DNA of 64,000 nt from Clostridia bacterium (lineage in GTDB: Bacteria; Bacillota; Clostridia; Christensenellales; Pumilibacteraceae): positions 235,213 to 299,212 of the forward strand of contig JAAWDP010000011.1 of the NCBI GenBank assembly GCA_022793815.1, given 5' to 3'. The translations under genes were made by a program, and so were the position numbers. Numbering within the stretch: position 1 is the first letter of the stretch; every line of letters starts with the position of its first letter. A model generated the notes under the pieces. That model saw only the letters and a program-made list of their open reading frames with translations, was not told the origin of the DNA and made no database searches. Shown here piece after piece: positions 15,666 through 29,000 of the stretch.

Positions 15666-16163
15666 ATGAAAGATAAGGCATTGGTTGTAATAGACATTCA
15701 AAACGATATTACAAAAAATTATAAAGAAATAATCGGCAATATCAATGCGGCTATTGATTGGGCGGTTGATAATTCGATTCATATCGTCTATATCAAGCAT
15801 AATAATTTATCGGTCGGTACCCGAACGTTCAAACCCGATACTCGCGGGGCGGAATTGGTACCGGAGATGAAAATCGTGTCCGAAAATATATTTGTAAAGA
15901 GCAAGGGCAATGCATTGACAAGCGAAGATTTTTCCGCTTTTGTAAGCAAGAACGGCATTAAAGAGTTTTATGTGACAGGAGCAGACGCCGTTGCTTGCGT
16001 GAAGTCGACTTGCTATAATATGGCAAAGAGCGGTTATACGGTTCATGTACTGTCAGACTGTGTTACAAGTTACGACAAAAAGAAAATCCCCGAAATGTTA
16101 GATTACTACGAGAGGCAAGGATGTCTTATCGAAACATCGGGCGGGCTGGAAACATCCGTATAA
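15666..16163 (+). CDS. Isochorismatase-like cysteine hydrolase
   Basis: This 165-residue protein belongs to the isochorismatase/nicotinamidase-like hydrolase fold. The Asp of VVIDIQND (Asp10), a Lys in VKSKGNAL (Lys78 or Lys80) and the nucleophile in GADAVACVKST (Cys111) form the expected triad. The C-terminal HVLSDCVTSYD is typical. The natural substrate cannot be told from sequence; nicotinamidase metal ligands are not evident. GAGGAGAA lies just before ATG 15666. GC is closer to the rest of the window than in the genes upstream. Confidence 0.88.
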   Translation: MKDKALVVIDIQNDITKNYKEIIGNINAAIDWAVDNSIHIVYIKHNNLSVGTRTFKPDTRGAELVPEMKIVSENIFVKSKGNALTSEDFSAFVSKNGIKEFYVTGADAVACVKSTCYNMAKSGYTVHVLSDCVTSYDKKKIPEMLDYYERQGCLIETSGGLETSV

Positions 16164-16181
16164 AACATACATTGCGGCAGC

Positions 16182-16211
16182 TTGAAAAATTTGTTTGCTT
16201 TATGTTAAAAT
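16182..16211 (+). promoter_or_regulatory. Extended -10 promoter of the flavodoxin/ferredoxin gene
   Basis: TTGAAA (16182-16187), an 18-nt spacer and TGTTAAAAT (16203-16211, extended -10) are seen. The start codon at 16218 is only 7 nt beyond the -10 box, so the mRNA may be leaderless. Confidence 0.55.
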
Positions 16212-16217
16212 AATGTC

Positions 16218-16967
16218 ATGAAAAATTTGGGAATATTTTATTTCAGTTCTACCGGCAACAGCCTCTATATTGCGCAAAAGGTCAGTGGAGAATTGGGCGG
16301 AAAAATCCTCTTTATCCCGACTTATAACGGAGACGGCAGCGAGTTTGACAACTTATTGATTGTTACGCCGATTTATTCTTTCGGCATGCCGATTCCCGTA
16401 CTTGACTTGCTGCAACATTTTGAAAAAGGCAGAGAACTCATTGTCATACAAAACTACGGCGGAATGAAAGGCGGCGCCGACAAATTGTTTTGCGAATATG
16501 CCGAGAAAGAAGGCTTAAAGGTCAAAAGCATTTTTACGCTTAAAATGCCGGAGAATTTCACTTTGGTTATGTCGCCGCCGAATTTTTATAAAAACGCGAT
16601 TTTGAAAAGCGCAGATAGGCGAATAACCGCAATATTAAACGACATAGCAGTCGGCAAATTCCGTATCCCCAAAAAGAAACGCACGAAAGAACACACCTAT
16701 CTGAAAAATAAAAACAATTGGTATCTGATAGGCAAAAGATTCTCGGTCACCGAAAACTGTACGAAGTGCGGAAAATGTATTTCGCTATGCTGTGCGCATA
16801 ATATATCTTTTGTCGACGGAGAAATAACTTTCGGCGAAAACTGTATGGCATGTTTGGGGTGCTTTCACAGATGCTCCGCAAAGGCTGTAATATATAAAAA
16901 TAAGGATAATAAGAAAAGATATATAAATCCGTTTGTCGACGAGAAACTTATCGGTAAAGATTTATAG
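16218..16967 (+). CDS. EFR1-family flavodoxin-ferredoxin protein
   Basis: This 249-residue redox protein carries an N-terminal flavodoxin-like domain (FYFSSTGNSLYIAQKV, the phosphate-binding loop) and a C-terminal 2[4Fe-4S] ferredoxin domain. The first cluster motif is CTKCGKCISLC from about residue 182; the second is CMACLGCFHRC. The layout matches the EFR1 family widespread in Clostridia, whose partners are mostly unknown. No Shine-Dalgarno sequence precedes ATG 16218, and the promoter ends 7 nt upstream. The gene stands alone between the cysteine hydrolase and the giant surface gene. Confidence 0.9.
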   Translation: MKNLGIFYFSSTGNSLYIAQKVSGELGGKILFIPTYNGDGSEFDNLLIVTPIYSFGMPIPVLDLLQHFEKGRELIVIQNYGGMKGGADKLFCEYAEKEGLKVKSIFTLKMPENFTLVMSPPNFYKNAILKSADRRITAILNDIAVGKFRIPKKKRTKEHTYLKNKNNWYLIGKRFSVTENCTKCGKCISLCCAHNISFVDGEITFGENCMACLGCFHRCSAKAVIYKNKDNKKRYINPFVDEKLIGKDL

Positions 16968-16998
16968 GATACATGAGAATTTGTATTCTCTTTATGTG

Positions 16999-17028
16999 TT
17001 GACATAATAAATGTAAATATGCTATAAT
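16999..17028 (+). promoter_or_regulatory. Strong promoter of the giant surface-protein cassette
   Basis: Consensus TTGACA (16999-17004), an 18-nt spacer and TATAAT (17023-17028) preceded by TGC (extended -10). It lies 38 nt before ATG 17067, which has AAAGGAGAG upstream. A small hairpin GAGAAT/ATTCTC (16975-16990) just before may close the previous gene. Confidence 0.8.
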
Positions 17029-17066
17029 ATCTAATATAAATCGTATTCGTAAAGGAGAGAAACTTT

Positions 17067-20000
17067 ATGAAGTATTCGCGGAATTTGTTGCGGAGTCGCA
17101 AAATTGCTTATGTGTTTTGCGCGTTTTTGTTTTGCATTGCATTTCTGTTCGGAGCGGTGTTGCCTACGGTTTACGCCCGAACATCTATAAACGAGTTGCC
17201 GCAGACAAACCGCGAAAGCGTTCAGGCAAATCCTTTGAGAGAATACACTTCGCTGTCTGTTTCCGTTCCCGAAGGACTTTCTATTTATACGAAAATTACC
17301 ACGGCGGGGGATTTAAAACGTAACATTGTCGTTATGGGTACATATTCCTCCGAACAAGGCGACGAAACCGTTGCTCTCAAGCCCACGGAATACACCGTGC
17401 GTCTGGACGGCAGAACTTACGCCGATTCTCAAAAATTTTTCGAAACCGACGAGGATTCTGGCGAAACGGCTACCGTTCAGTTAACCTGCGGCAAGCAAGT
17501 CGTCACTATTGACGAGATACCCGTCATTCTATCGGTACCAGAATACTTAAAACTTAAAGTTATACTGAAAAGCGGCATTACCCAAATAGAGGACGACCAC
17601 ACTGCCGACACGCTCAAAAACGTATTGGATGTATACGGTGTCGACGCCGCGGATAAAGAAACGCTGATTGTAAATAAAGAACTGTATATTGTCGAAACAG
17701 TAGTTCTGACACTCGGTAAAAACACTGTTACGGTAAAATACTTACCCGATGAAAGCTGCATGGGCACACTGGCGGTGACTGCCGTTGCCGCGACTATTCA
17801 AAGCATTTCCGTAGAACCCGACCCGAAACTCGAATTAAGAAACGGATATTACTATAAGGAAAACGGTAACTCGGCTTTTGTCGCAGGTATGACGGGAGCC
17901 GAAATAATTACTTCTTTGCAAGTAAACGTTCATTATCAAAACAGCAAACGCGCAATAGAATTGGACGACAACGGAGAAGTATCTTCCGAAGATACCGAAA
18001 TCAGCAGCTGCCGCGTAACCAACAGCAATTTTTCCGTAGGCAGTCAACAGGTAAATGTCACGGTTCGAACGTCCAGCAACTATTCATTTGCAGGAACCGT
18101 TTCTGTTCAGTTCGAGTCGCTGTCGGTAAAAAGTATAGCCCCGACCTATATAAATACTTCTAAAATACTCACCACGGCAACGGAACTTATCGAAGATGAT
18201 TTCGAGGTAATTCCCACGTACAATAACGGTACGGAGGGTTCGAAACTGGATTCGGATAAATATACGGTCGAATCGTCTTTGATACCCACCGCCGCCGAAT
18301 ATGCGAGAATAACCGACGGCAAATACAGCAAGACCGTTTGGGTGACATGTCCCAACGGAGTAAAAAATTCCGTTACGTTGAACAATGTTGAATATATTCC
18401 TCCGACGGAGATTATTCAGTTCGAGGGCAGGGCGGTAAGCCAGCCCGTGCTTAAAGAATTTGATTGCAGCGGTATCAATGTTATATTGTCGATAGACGGC
18501 AACGAAGTATATGCATCGCTCGAATCTTTGAGAAGTTATTGCACATTCACATACTACGAAGGAAGCGCAGTTTCCGAATTCGATTATATAACGCGCAATA
18601 CAACCAAGGTCAAAGTCGAATGCAGCTATCCGGGAATAGAGCCGAAAAGCAGGGATTTTTCTTTCGGGTCTACTATTCAAGCCGATTATGCGATTCCGGA
18701 TTTGGATGTTTCCGATTTGGATTTCAGCGAAGGCGTTTCCAAAATCATAAAAGATATAGGCAGATTCGTTTCCGATAAATCCAATGTCAAAGTGTCCGTA
18801 ACCGATATCGGCAGCGGTGAAATCGGCGCAATTTATAAAAACGACGGCACTGTCGAAGTTTTCGATACGACATCCGAATCGCAGAAAGTAGGGGCAACAT
18901 TCGATTCCTATTCGGGCGAAATAACTTTCACCCGCGGCGGAATTTTCACGGTTACTTTCGAACTTTTGGACGGAACGGATGGAAGTTACCGTTGGGCACA
19001 GCCGTCTGCGTCTAATCCCGACAGAGTGACGCCGCATCTTTTGAAATATACTCTTACGGTAAATAAAGCTTCGCTCGACGTTCGTTTGACAAAGAACGGC
19101 GCGGAGATTAAAAATTTAGAAGCCGTTTACGGAAGCCTTGACGAAGTGTTGGCGCAAATCGGTATCGACTGCATTACGGTCGGAAGCAATGTTTCCGTTG
19201 TCGATAAACCCGATTTCGAATTGAGGTATTACGGTAACGGTATTTCCTATGCAAATGCCACGACCGAGAAACCCAAAAATGTCGGGACGTATTACGTAGT
19301 TGCAGTAACCAAACCGACCGACGCATACGAGCAGTCCAAGACGTTTTCGGGTTTTGCCGTAAATCTTACCATAAAGCCGCGCCCCGTAAGCGTCGGTAAC
19401 GTAATTAACAATCAGACGTATGACCGCAGAGCGTTTGAGTTAACGGATTTTATAAAACTTTCGTCGGATGATGTGCTCGGCGAAGATTTGGTAGGCGGAA
19501 AGCTTCCCATTGAAATTGCGCCTTACGGAACGCAAACCGAATACTTCCATGTCGATACATATCAAGCGAAACTTACTATCGCCAATCCGAATTACGTTTG
19601 GGAAAATCCCACGGACGCAAGTAAGCCGTTGGAAGTCATTGCCGAATTTCAAATCACGGAACCGCTCCAATCATTTGCGGTGGATTTCGTAGATGCGTTC
19701 GAATACTCCGACACATTGGCAAGCGCACCGCAAACACACAAGACCAGCGAAAAATTTTTTGCAAGCATAGGCGAAGCAAAAATTTACCGTGTGGAAGCGG
19801 ACGGCACCAAAACGGAAGTGCTTTTTGCCGATTATCAAACTTGGACTGTCGGCAATTACATTGTCGAATTTACGGCGAGTGTCAACAAAGAAGCAGGCGA
19901 TAACGAAAACGACTATCAGCCTTTTACGGTCGGCAAACAGTTCAAAGTCATAACCAAAAAAATAGACCGAGTTACGATTGAAACCGCTCCCGCCGTATAT

Positions 20001-23000
20001 GACGGGGCTTCGCATGAATTTGTTCTCGAAAATTACCGCTCTGATATAATGTCCTATACTGTTAAAGGACTCACATTCGGCAATACGGCTTTTGTTCAGG
20101 GAATCGTGTATGACAACTCGAATGCGCATGTTTCCGTAAAATACGCAGGTACTTATACGGCAACCGTTTCCATAACCGATTCCAATTACGAATGGAAAAC
20201 CGTGTCTTCGGACGGAAACGTATGCAAACCCGAATATACGCTCGGGCAGGAAGAAATTATAATAGTCTACGAGCAAGAGGATGTTTATCCCGCATATAAA
20301 TTCCCGTACAATGCCGCAGTGCAGGAAACCCCTAAGTTCTCTGTCGGAAACATAAGGGTGGAAGCGGACGGATTGAATATAACATATTCAACTTATGCCG
20401 ACGCGGATTTTTCGGCGGAAAAGCCTGTCGGAGGAATAGGCGTATACTATATTAAATTTACTTTAACGGCAGGGTCTGCTGCGGACGGGTTCGATTTGTC
20501 CGAAAACTATGTTATGCCGACGAATTTACCCGAAAGTTTCGAAATACTTTCGGCAAAATTGAATATACCCACTCTCAAAGGCGACTTATCGGACGGCGTT
20601 TCTTTGAAAGACGGTGCACTTTTCGCAACGTATAAAGGCGGAATATACAGCGCAGAAAAATATTTCAACGAAAACATTTCCGTATTCGAGATTACAGTTA
20701 CAAAAGACACATCTAATGCCGATATTATAAACGTAGGTACTTGCACGCTTCATATCGTTCCTGGGGAGAATTATTCCTGGGAAGACGGTCTTATTTTTAA
20801 CGGAGTGCCTCTCGGGGAAAACGGCGAGGTTGTTTATACTTTTACCGTAGAGCAGCTTGAAGTCGAAATAAGCTGGGATTCGAAAACTCTTACAAGCGTT
20901 TTCGATGCCGATAACAGGAATCAAAAACCTGCGGCAGGCATCGACAACAAAAAGGGCGACGATAAGGTAAGCCTTGTTATCGAAGTCGGTTTTTCTGCCG
21001 AAGATGCCACTGCCGACGGAGTTTACGAAGCAGGCGTTTATACGGCTTACATCAAAAAATTGAACGGAGAAGATAAAGATAATTATAAAATCTCGTTCAC
21101 ATACACGCGTACATTCGTCATTCAAAAGCAAACCGTAGCAAGACCGATTCCTACAAAAAACGAAATGGAATATGCAGACGGTACAACTGCGGGATTTGCA
21201 AACGATGCCGATTACTGGCAGTTTCTTTCGGGGTTGAATGTAACAGAAAAAGTAGCGGGAACGAATCCTTGGTATACGGTGGACGGAGCAAACCCGAGTG
21301 TAACGGGCGGAGCGTTTGTTGTTTCAAGCGGAAAGTTTACATACGAAAATGCAGGTAAATACACAGTTACCTTAACCTTGGGCGATGCGAAAAATTATTG
21401 CTGGGCGCCCGTCGGCAACGAAGCTTACGATATATATTCCGCTTATTTCGAAACGGAATTTACGTTGACCGTTACTCCCAAATCACTGGTTGCTCCGACG
21501 ATAGGCGATGACAGAGCCATGCGCTGGGACAATGACAATCCCTTGACGCCGACTCTTGATTTGTCGTCGCTTTCGGGTATGGATTTAACCGTACTTTACG
21601 GCAAATACGACGGCGGATATCAGGGTGTGGAATCGGCGACAAGCGTCGCTGCTTCACGCGGAGAATACTATGTCCGCTTCAAATTGAACGGTGACGGAAT
21701 ATACAATTACAGATTTACGGCAAATACGGACGACCATACAAGCAGTCTGCCTTCGTATTTATCGAAGTGGGAAGAATGTGTATATGTTGACGGAGATGTA
21801 AGCGTTTACATACATTTTGCCGTTACGAATACAATTCTCGATATCGGATTCGAATTCGAAAACTTTGTTTTCGGCGATAATTACCAAAGTACCGAAATCG
21901 TTCTCGAAAATGTTATCGGCGCAACGGGAAACGACAGTGCGCTTTTGGAAGTAGAGTTTTCCGCCGGAAGAATAACCTTTGCGGAAGTTTTGTTTGAAGG
22001 TAAAGACGGCATTGTGGGTTCGTATGTTTACGAGGCGGGCAAACCTTCTGTTATCGGCGAAGCACTGGTCGGCGGCTTGCCGTGGCATGCCGATACGTAT
22101 ACGGTAAGTATAGAGATACGTTTTGCGGCAGAAGGCGACAATGCTTCAAACTACGAAGATATAAAGAGTACTGCGACTTTGATTGTTTCTCCCCGTGTAA
22201 TAGAAGCGGTATGGAGTAACGACGATTCGCTTATTGCGGAAGCGGCAGGCGGCGGCTACGAAGTTGTGTACGACGGAGAAGAACATACGTTGGTCGCCGA
22301 AATTGCCGACAGTGTTTTATACGGTAACGACAAAAACAAGTTTTCGCTTACGGTCGCTCTTTCCGAAAATCGCAATCAGCCTTCCGCCGTCAAGGGCGAC
22401 GAAGAAGCATATATTCTCAAAGTAGTCGATATTTTGTTTGACGGAACGGCAACCGGGGATTATACCGTCAAGAAAAACGACGGCGAAACTTACGCATGCG
22501 AAAACAGACTTACCGTGAAACGCCGCGCCGTTAAACTTATACCGGAAATTTCAGGACATATTTACGGAAATGACGTAGGTATCGCCGATTGGAAATACGC
22601 CGTCGATTCGCTTGAATTCGCCGAAAAAGACAAAGCAAACGCAAAAACATTTATAGAAGTCAAGTTTCTCGATTTATCTGGCATGGCGGTGACTTCGCAG
22701 TCGTCCGTCGGAAGCGGTTACAAAGTTGTTCTTGCGAAAAAGGACGGTCACGACGCATTTTTCGCAAATTACGACCTCAATATTTCCTCGACTGCCGCAT
22801 ATACGATTTCCCGCCGCAGTGTCGTTGTGACCATAGATACCGCGAAGGCTGCGAGCAAATACGGAGAAGCGATAAATCTGGGTGACGGCGTTTGGTCGGT
22901 GTCCGACGGCGCTATACCGCAGTTTGACGCCGAAAAATCGTTGTTTACGCTTACGGCAAAAGACGGGGACGCCGAAATCGATATCGAAACGCATGTCGGT

Positions 23001-26000
23001 TCGTATCCGATTGAATTCAAAAATACCGATTCCAATTATGAGTTTTCTTTCCGTGAGGTTTACAGTTATACTGTCACTAAAAACGTGCTGACCGTAGATG
23101 TTTCCCTTACTGTTTTCTGCGGGGAAAACAATCCCTCCGATTACGACGGAAACGGTGTGACGTATCATGCGACAAGAGATTATTTGCGTACCGATACCGA
23201 AATGTATACCGTCAAGGGATTCAAAAACGGAGAAGAAACGGCATGGGAGCAGGGCAGTCTTGACGGGTACGGCGGAACATTCGATTACGCTGTGGATTAC
23301 GACCCCGCAAATTGCACCGCGCGTGATTATGAAATAACGCTCATACTTGACGGAGCAAATCCGCTTGTTTCGAAAAACTATGAGTTTGTTGCCGGAAATT
23401 GTGTGCTGCATGTTGTGCCCGTATCTCTTGTTGTCAAAGTGAAAAGCACCTATGCGATTTACAATACTTCGGATGTTTTGGCTTTGGATTACAATGTAGA
23501 GCTTCCGCTTTCCAAATACGGTACGGGTTTGTTCGTAGCCGAACCGTCCGATTATGCGGATATATTCGAATTGAAAACCGAAGCTTTTGACGCGGTTGTC
23601 GGTTCTACTACGAATAATGCCGATTTTTACACTGTCGTTTGCAATGTAAAGAACGGCAATTATTCCGTGGATTTAAGAGCCGCCGACGGTTCGAAAAATC
23701 CTACGTTCGAAATACGCAGAGCAGAATTAAATATGGCTACGGTAAATGCATACGGCGGAGATTACGACGAGAAAGCGCATTTTGTACTTATCCTCGACGG
23801 AGAGGAAGAAGTCGAAGTGACAGACGGCGTGACATTACCCGAATATGTCGCACGTTTTGCGTCGGCAAGCGACGGCGGTACGATTACCGTTTACTTTATT
23901 ATGAGCAGCACCAGGCTTTCTTCCGTCGATTGGAACAAGGCAAGCGAATCTATGCCTACGGTAACGGATGCAGGCGAATATTATGTTTATTACCGCATAG
24001 TTTCGGATAACGGAAACTATGAACCCAAAGACCGTAATGCTCTTATTTTAGTCGAGCAGTCCGAAAACAAATTTATCGATAAAGCCGTTTTCGGTAACGG
24101 AAGCGATATCAAAGCAAGTTCCGAAGTTCTCGGCGAAGATTTTGCGGTACTCGCCGAATTCGCTTGGGGATACGGCTTGTACGACGAAAAAGATAATCTT
24201 TACGGTTATAACTCTGCAAGTGCAGACCATTGTGCTACAATGCCGGAAACGGTTTTCAAAAAAGGCGCGAGTACGGTTACGGTAAAACTTTATTACTATT
24301 CGGACATCAATGAGGTCGGGCTTGAAATAGGCTCGGGCACCGACATTTCCGCGCTTATCGGGCAGGCGTTTGCCGACGGACGAATCAATGCGGGATATTA
24401 CCGCTTCGAATTTGCAATGAATGGAACGGCAAACTATTTCGATGCGGTGGGAAGTCGTGTGTTTAAAGTAGACAAAAAGACGCTTTCCGTCACGCCTCAC
24501 GATAAAGAAACGATTTACGGAAGCACAGATATTCCCGAATTCACATTTGAATACAGCGGATTCGTATGCGGCGGTAAAACCGAAAACGGCAGTTTGGTTA
24601 AGGATACTTTGCAAGACGTTGCGCTTAGCGTAGTCCCCGTGTTCGGCGCGGTTTACAGTGTGGGTGACAATGCTGGTGACTATACGATTTCGTGCGATAA
24701 CGAAACCGATTGTGTTTCACGGAACTACCGCCTTATTTGCAATACGGCGACGCTTACCGTAACACCCAGAGAGGTTACAATCGCTATTGCGGATTTGGAA
24801 AATTTCTTCAACCTCGACGACGGAACCGCCGTACCGCAAAGCAAACATGAATTAGTCTATACGGTTTCTTCACAGCTGAAATTCTATGAACCCGACGGCG
24901 ATGTAATAAATTTGTTCAGCGACGCTTACAATCCTTGCGACGAGAGCGAAAAGACCAACAATGTCGGACTTTACCCGATTTTTGCAAAGTGGACAAATGC
25001 CGAACATAAAGGCAACTATATAATAAAGTTCGTATGCAGCGAAAAAGGCAAAGACCTTGTATTGCCTTCGGATTCCGATATCGTAGTCGATTCCGAGGAA
25101 GGGGTCGTGAGTTGGGGCACATTCGAAATAAAGAGTGCGCAGCTTGTAATAGGTTATGACGCGCCGTCCGAAACATACGACGGGAACGAACGCATTATAG
25201 TTCCGCAATTGAGCGGAAAATACGAGAAGCTTAAATTCGTAACTAAATATTATTCGGTAGTAAACGATGAAGACATCTTGCTTGCCGACGGCGTATATCC
25301 GATTGATGTGGGCTCGTATAAGTTCGAATTCATTTACGATTCGCAGTATCAGAACTATATATCTGCCCGTTCGCAGTTCGGCTTCGAGATTAAACCTGCG
25401 GACTTGACCGTAGAAGTCAATAATACGGATATACCTTACGGAACCGATTTCTCGCAGATGTTCGGTGTCGGCAATGTGGAATACGTCACGTACAGAATAG
25501 GGTCGCTTTCCGCGGCAGCCGTGGAAAACGCGATAAAACGCGAAAAAGACAAGAATACGCAAAGCGTTACATATTTCGACGACAGCGCTATTCGATACAC
25601 ATGTGCCGATTATACTGCTACGCAGAATGCAGGACGCAATTTCACTGTCGAAGTCGATACAGACAGCATAATTTCCAAAAATTACAAGGTTACATTCAAT
25701 AAGATATCGGGCAATCTCAGAGTCGTGAAACGAGATGTTATATTTACCGTACTCGGTTACGACAATGCAGATAAAATAAATGCGCAGGGATTGTACGGGC
25801 AGCATCATAAGGATGTTTTGAACGAGCAGTTCAACGGCAATATGGGTCGGTTTCTTTCTCCCGTGACAGCAGGCTGGAACGGAAGCAGCCGTGACGGCTA
25901 CGAAGCGCTGTGCGTGGAATTGGCTGTAAATGCCACATATTTGAGCGATGTCGGCGACACTTACGTTATTACGGCAACGTCGTCGTCCTTGAATTATAAT

Positions 26001-29000
26001 GTTCGGTTCGAATACGGTGCGGGTGCATTTTATAAAGTAAATCAAGCTCCGCTTACGGTTCGTGCGGTGACCGATTCCACCGTCATCTACGGCAATGCGG
26101 CAAATTATTCCTATTCGTTCAGCGGATTCAAAAACGACCAGGATTACAGACAGTTGGTCGATAATGCGGGTGCGGAATACGTAACGGGACAGCTTGTCGC
26201 ATCTTCCGATTATACACGTTGGAGCAGTCAGGCGGGGCAGGTTTGCACCGTGACTTACGAAGGTTCTACACTTTGGTTCAAAAACTACGAAGTAACTTAT
26301 GCGTCGGTGAAGTTCACCGTGGTTTCTCGGGTTGTGTCGTTGGGCGAGTTAAAGTCGCTTACGTACACCGAGGACGGCGACGATTATCACGGCGGCGAAT
26401 ACGGCGCAAAACATGTCCCGACATTGAATTTCTCAAACGCGTATGTCGGCAGCGACAATACGTATAAGCCCGTATTTACTTTGTCCTATTACAATACCAG
26501 AACGGGGCAGACTCTTTCCGACGCAAGAACGGCAGACGAATATCGCGTGACCGTCACGCTTAGTGCAAACGGTGTTGCGGGAGGAACCTATTATAACTAT
26601 GTATTCGAAGGCGAGCTTACAAGCATTACCGCCGCCCGTGATTTCACGGTTAATAAAAAGAGCATAGGGCTTGCGTGGAGTCCTTCGTATATCAATTTCG
26701 ATACGGCGACCGATAAGTCTAGCTCGGTTTACGATGTAATAGAGTCGATAATGAATGTCGACGAGGTTTACAGACAATACAATCTGGATTCCTCTACGGT
26801 TGCGACCGAACCTTTGGAAAAAGGTGACGGATACGAGTGGAACGGCGTTACGTTGTCGCTGACGGCAAAAAATACGGGAAATTTCCATGCCGTAATAACG
26901 CTTAACGAAAAAGCGGTGCAAAACTATATTCTCGGCGACGGTGTCAATGTCGGCACAAGCGTAAGACTTATACTTCGCGTGGTATCCGATAACGAATCCG
27001 TCAATCTCGGCGTCGAAATCAAAGGCTGGGTATATAACGAACCGCAAAACAGTCCGATAGGAACTATTGTGGGAGACGGCGATACGAATCTCATACATTA
27101 TACCTACGCGCTTGCAGAACCTAATGTCGAATACAAGGATTTACCCGAATACCTGAAAGTATGTTTTACCGACGAAATGCTTTTGAACGAACTGGGAATA
27201 CGAAACGGCAATGCGGCGTTCGGCGATAAGCCTTTTGAGGCAGGTATATATGTTGTACGCGCTTACTATCCCACGGGTCAAAGTGCATACTATGTATTCG
27301 AAATCAAGCAGGCTGTTATGACGGCTCCGAGTGCGCCGAGTACCGATTATCGGTATAACGGCAGCAGACAGGAACTTCGCTATACGTTTGAAGATGCCAT
27401 GAAAGTTTCGGCGCATTACGACGGAGATAAAACATATACGTCTTCGGCAATCACTCTTTTTGCGACCGATGCGGGCAGATACGTAATAGAGTTTTCTCTG
27501 TCCGATACGAGAAACTATAAATGGACCGACGGAGTCGTGCTTAATTCCGACGGAAAAGTGGAGATAGTTTGGATTATCGATAAAGCAGCCGACGAGATAA
27601 TCGATTTCGGAGATTATTCCGAAACTTACGGTGACGGCGGAGTGCCTTCGGCAAATGCCGTATCGCGCGAGCACGTGTATTTGGTTTACAGACCTATGAC
27701 CGATGCCGAACTTTCGTATACTCCCGACGATTATGTTAAATTAGACGCTTACACGGACGGTTGGGGCGATAAACCGAAAGACCACGGAAACTATTGGATA
27801 AAGGCGGTCAGCAACGGTAACGGAAACTATGAAACCGCTTGGGCGTATGCAAGACTGACCATAGATAAAAAGACGCTTATAGCCACGCCGAATGCCACAA
27901 TCGTTTACGGCACTATGTTCAACCCGAACGCTACGATAAAAGACGGCTACGGCTATACGTTAAGCGGATTCGTCGGAACGGATACGGAAAGCGATTCTGC
28001 GCCTGTCGGTACGGTTACATATAAACTTGTCGGCAGCTACGGGGTCGGCGACATTCTCGACGCATCCGACACCCGCTATAAAATCACTTTGGAAACCGAA
28101 AACGGCGAAGTACTCGGGCTTACGTCAAGAAACTATCGTGTTATCGCGGCGGAAGGAAACTTTATCGTATTGAAGCGAACAGTCAATGTCAGAATCGGCG
28201 ATACCGAAGTCATATACGGCGATATTCTCGATACCGATAAAGTCAAGCTGGATATAGCCGAAAAAGACATAAGCCCAGTCGCGCTGGGCATAACGCTCAA
28301 ACTTGACAATGCGGATATTACGGCAAAACTGAATGTCGGAAGCTATACGCTTATGATTGCGTCTTATTCCGACGGAAATTACGATATATCCGTAACGACC
28401 GGTATTTACAGAGTCATTGCGCGTTCGATAGAAATTGCAACCATGCATTCCGACGGGGGCACGGTGGGAGCAACCGACGGCGCGGAAGTTCTGTCCATGT
28501 ACGATGCTTCCGACCCGTTTAACAAAAAGCCTCTCGGTGCCGCCGCTTTCGGAACAATCAAGAACATGCTTGCTTATACTTATACGGGAACGACTGACGG
28601 CAGTATGCCGACTTCGGCGGGTACTTATTATGTAACGGTGTCCGTGGACAGTGCAAACTATGTCTTGGTAGGACAGACCAGTTACCTGTTCGAAATATCG
28701 AGGCGTGTGATAGACGCAAGTGAAATTTCGCTTGAAAGCATGCAGTATACGGGCGATGTAATCGATGTGTCGTCAATTCGTGTAAATTACGGTTCGTACG
28801 ATTCTTCCGTATTTACGGTGAGTTTTGACGGAACTTTGAAAGAAGTCGGGTTCTATACGCTTACGCTTGTATTGACCGACTTCGACAATACCAAATGGCT
28901 GTCTGTCGATACCGTTCAAAGAAGTATATCTTTCGAAATAACGCAAGCGGATAACGTATTGGAGTCGCTGAGCGTTAAAGGCTGGGTATACGGCAGTTAT

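Noticed and set aside
24870..26045. 391-codon minus-strand frame opposite the giant gene
   Set aside because: No family motif, unusual composition and no ribosome binding site; it lies wholly inside a well-supported gene.
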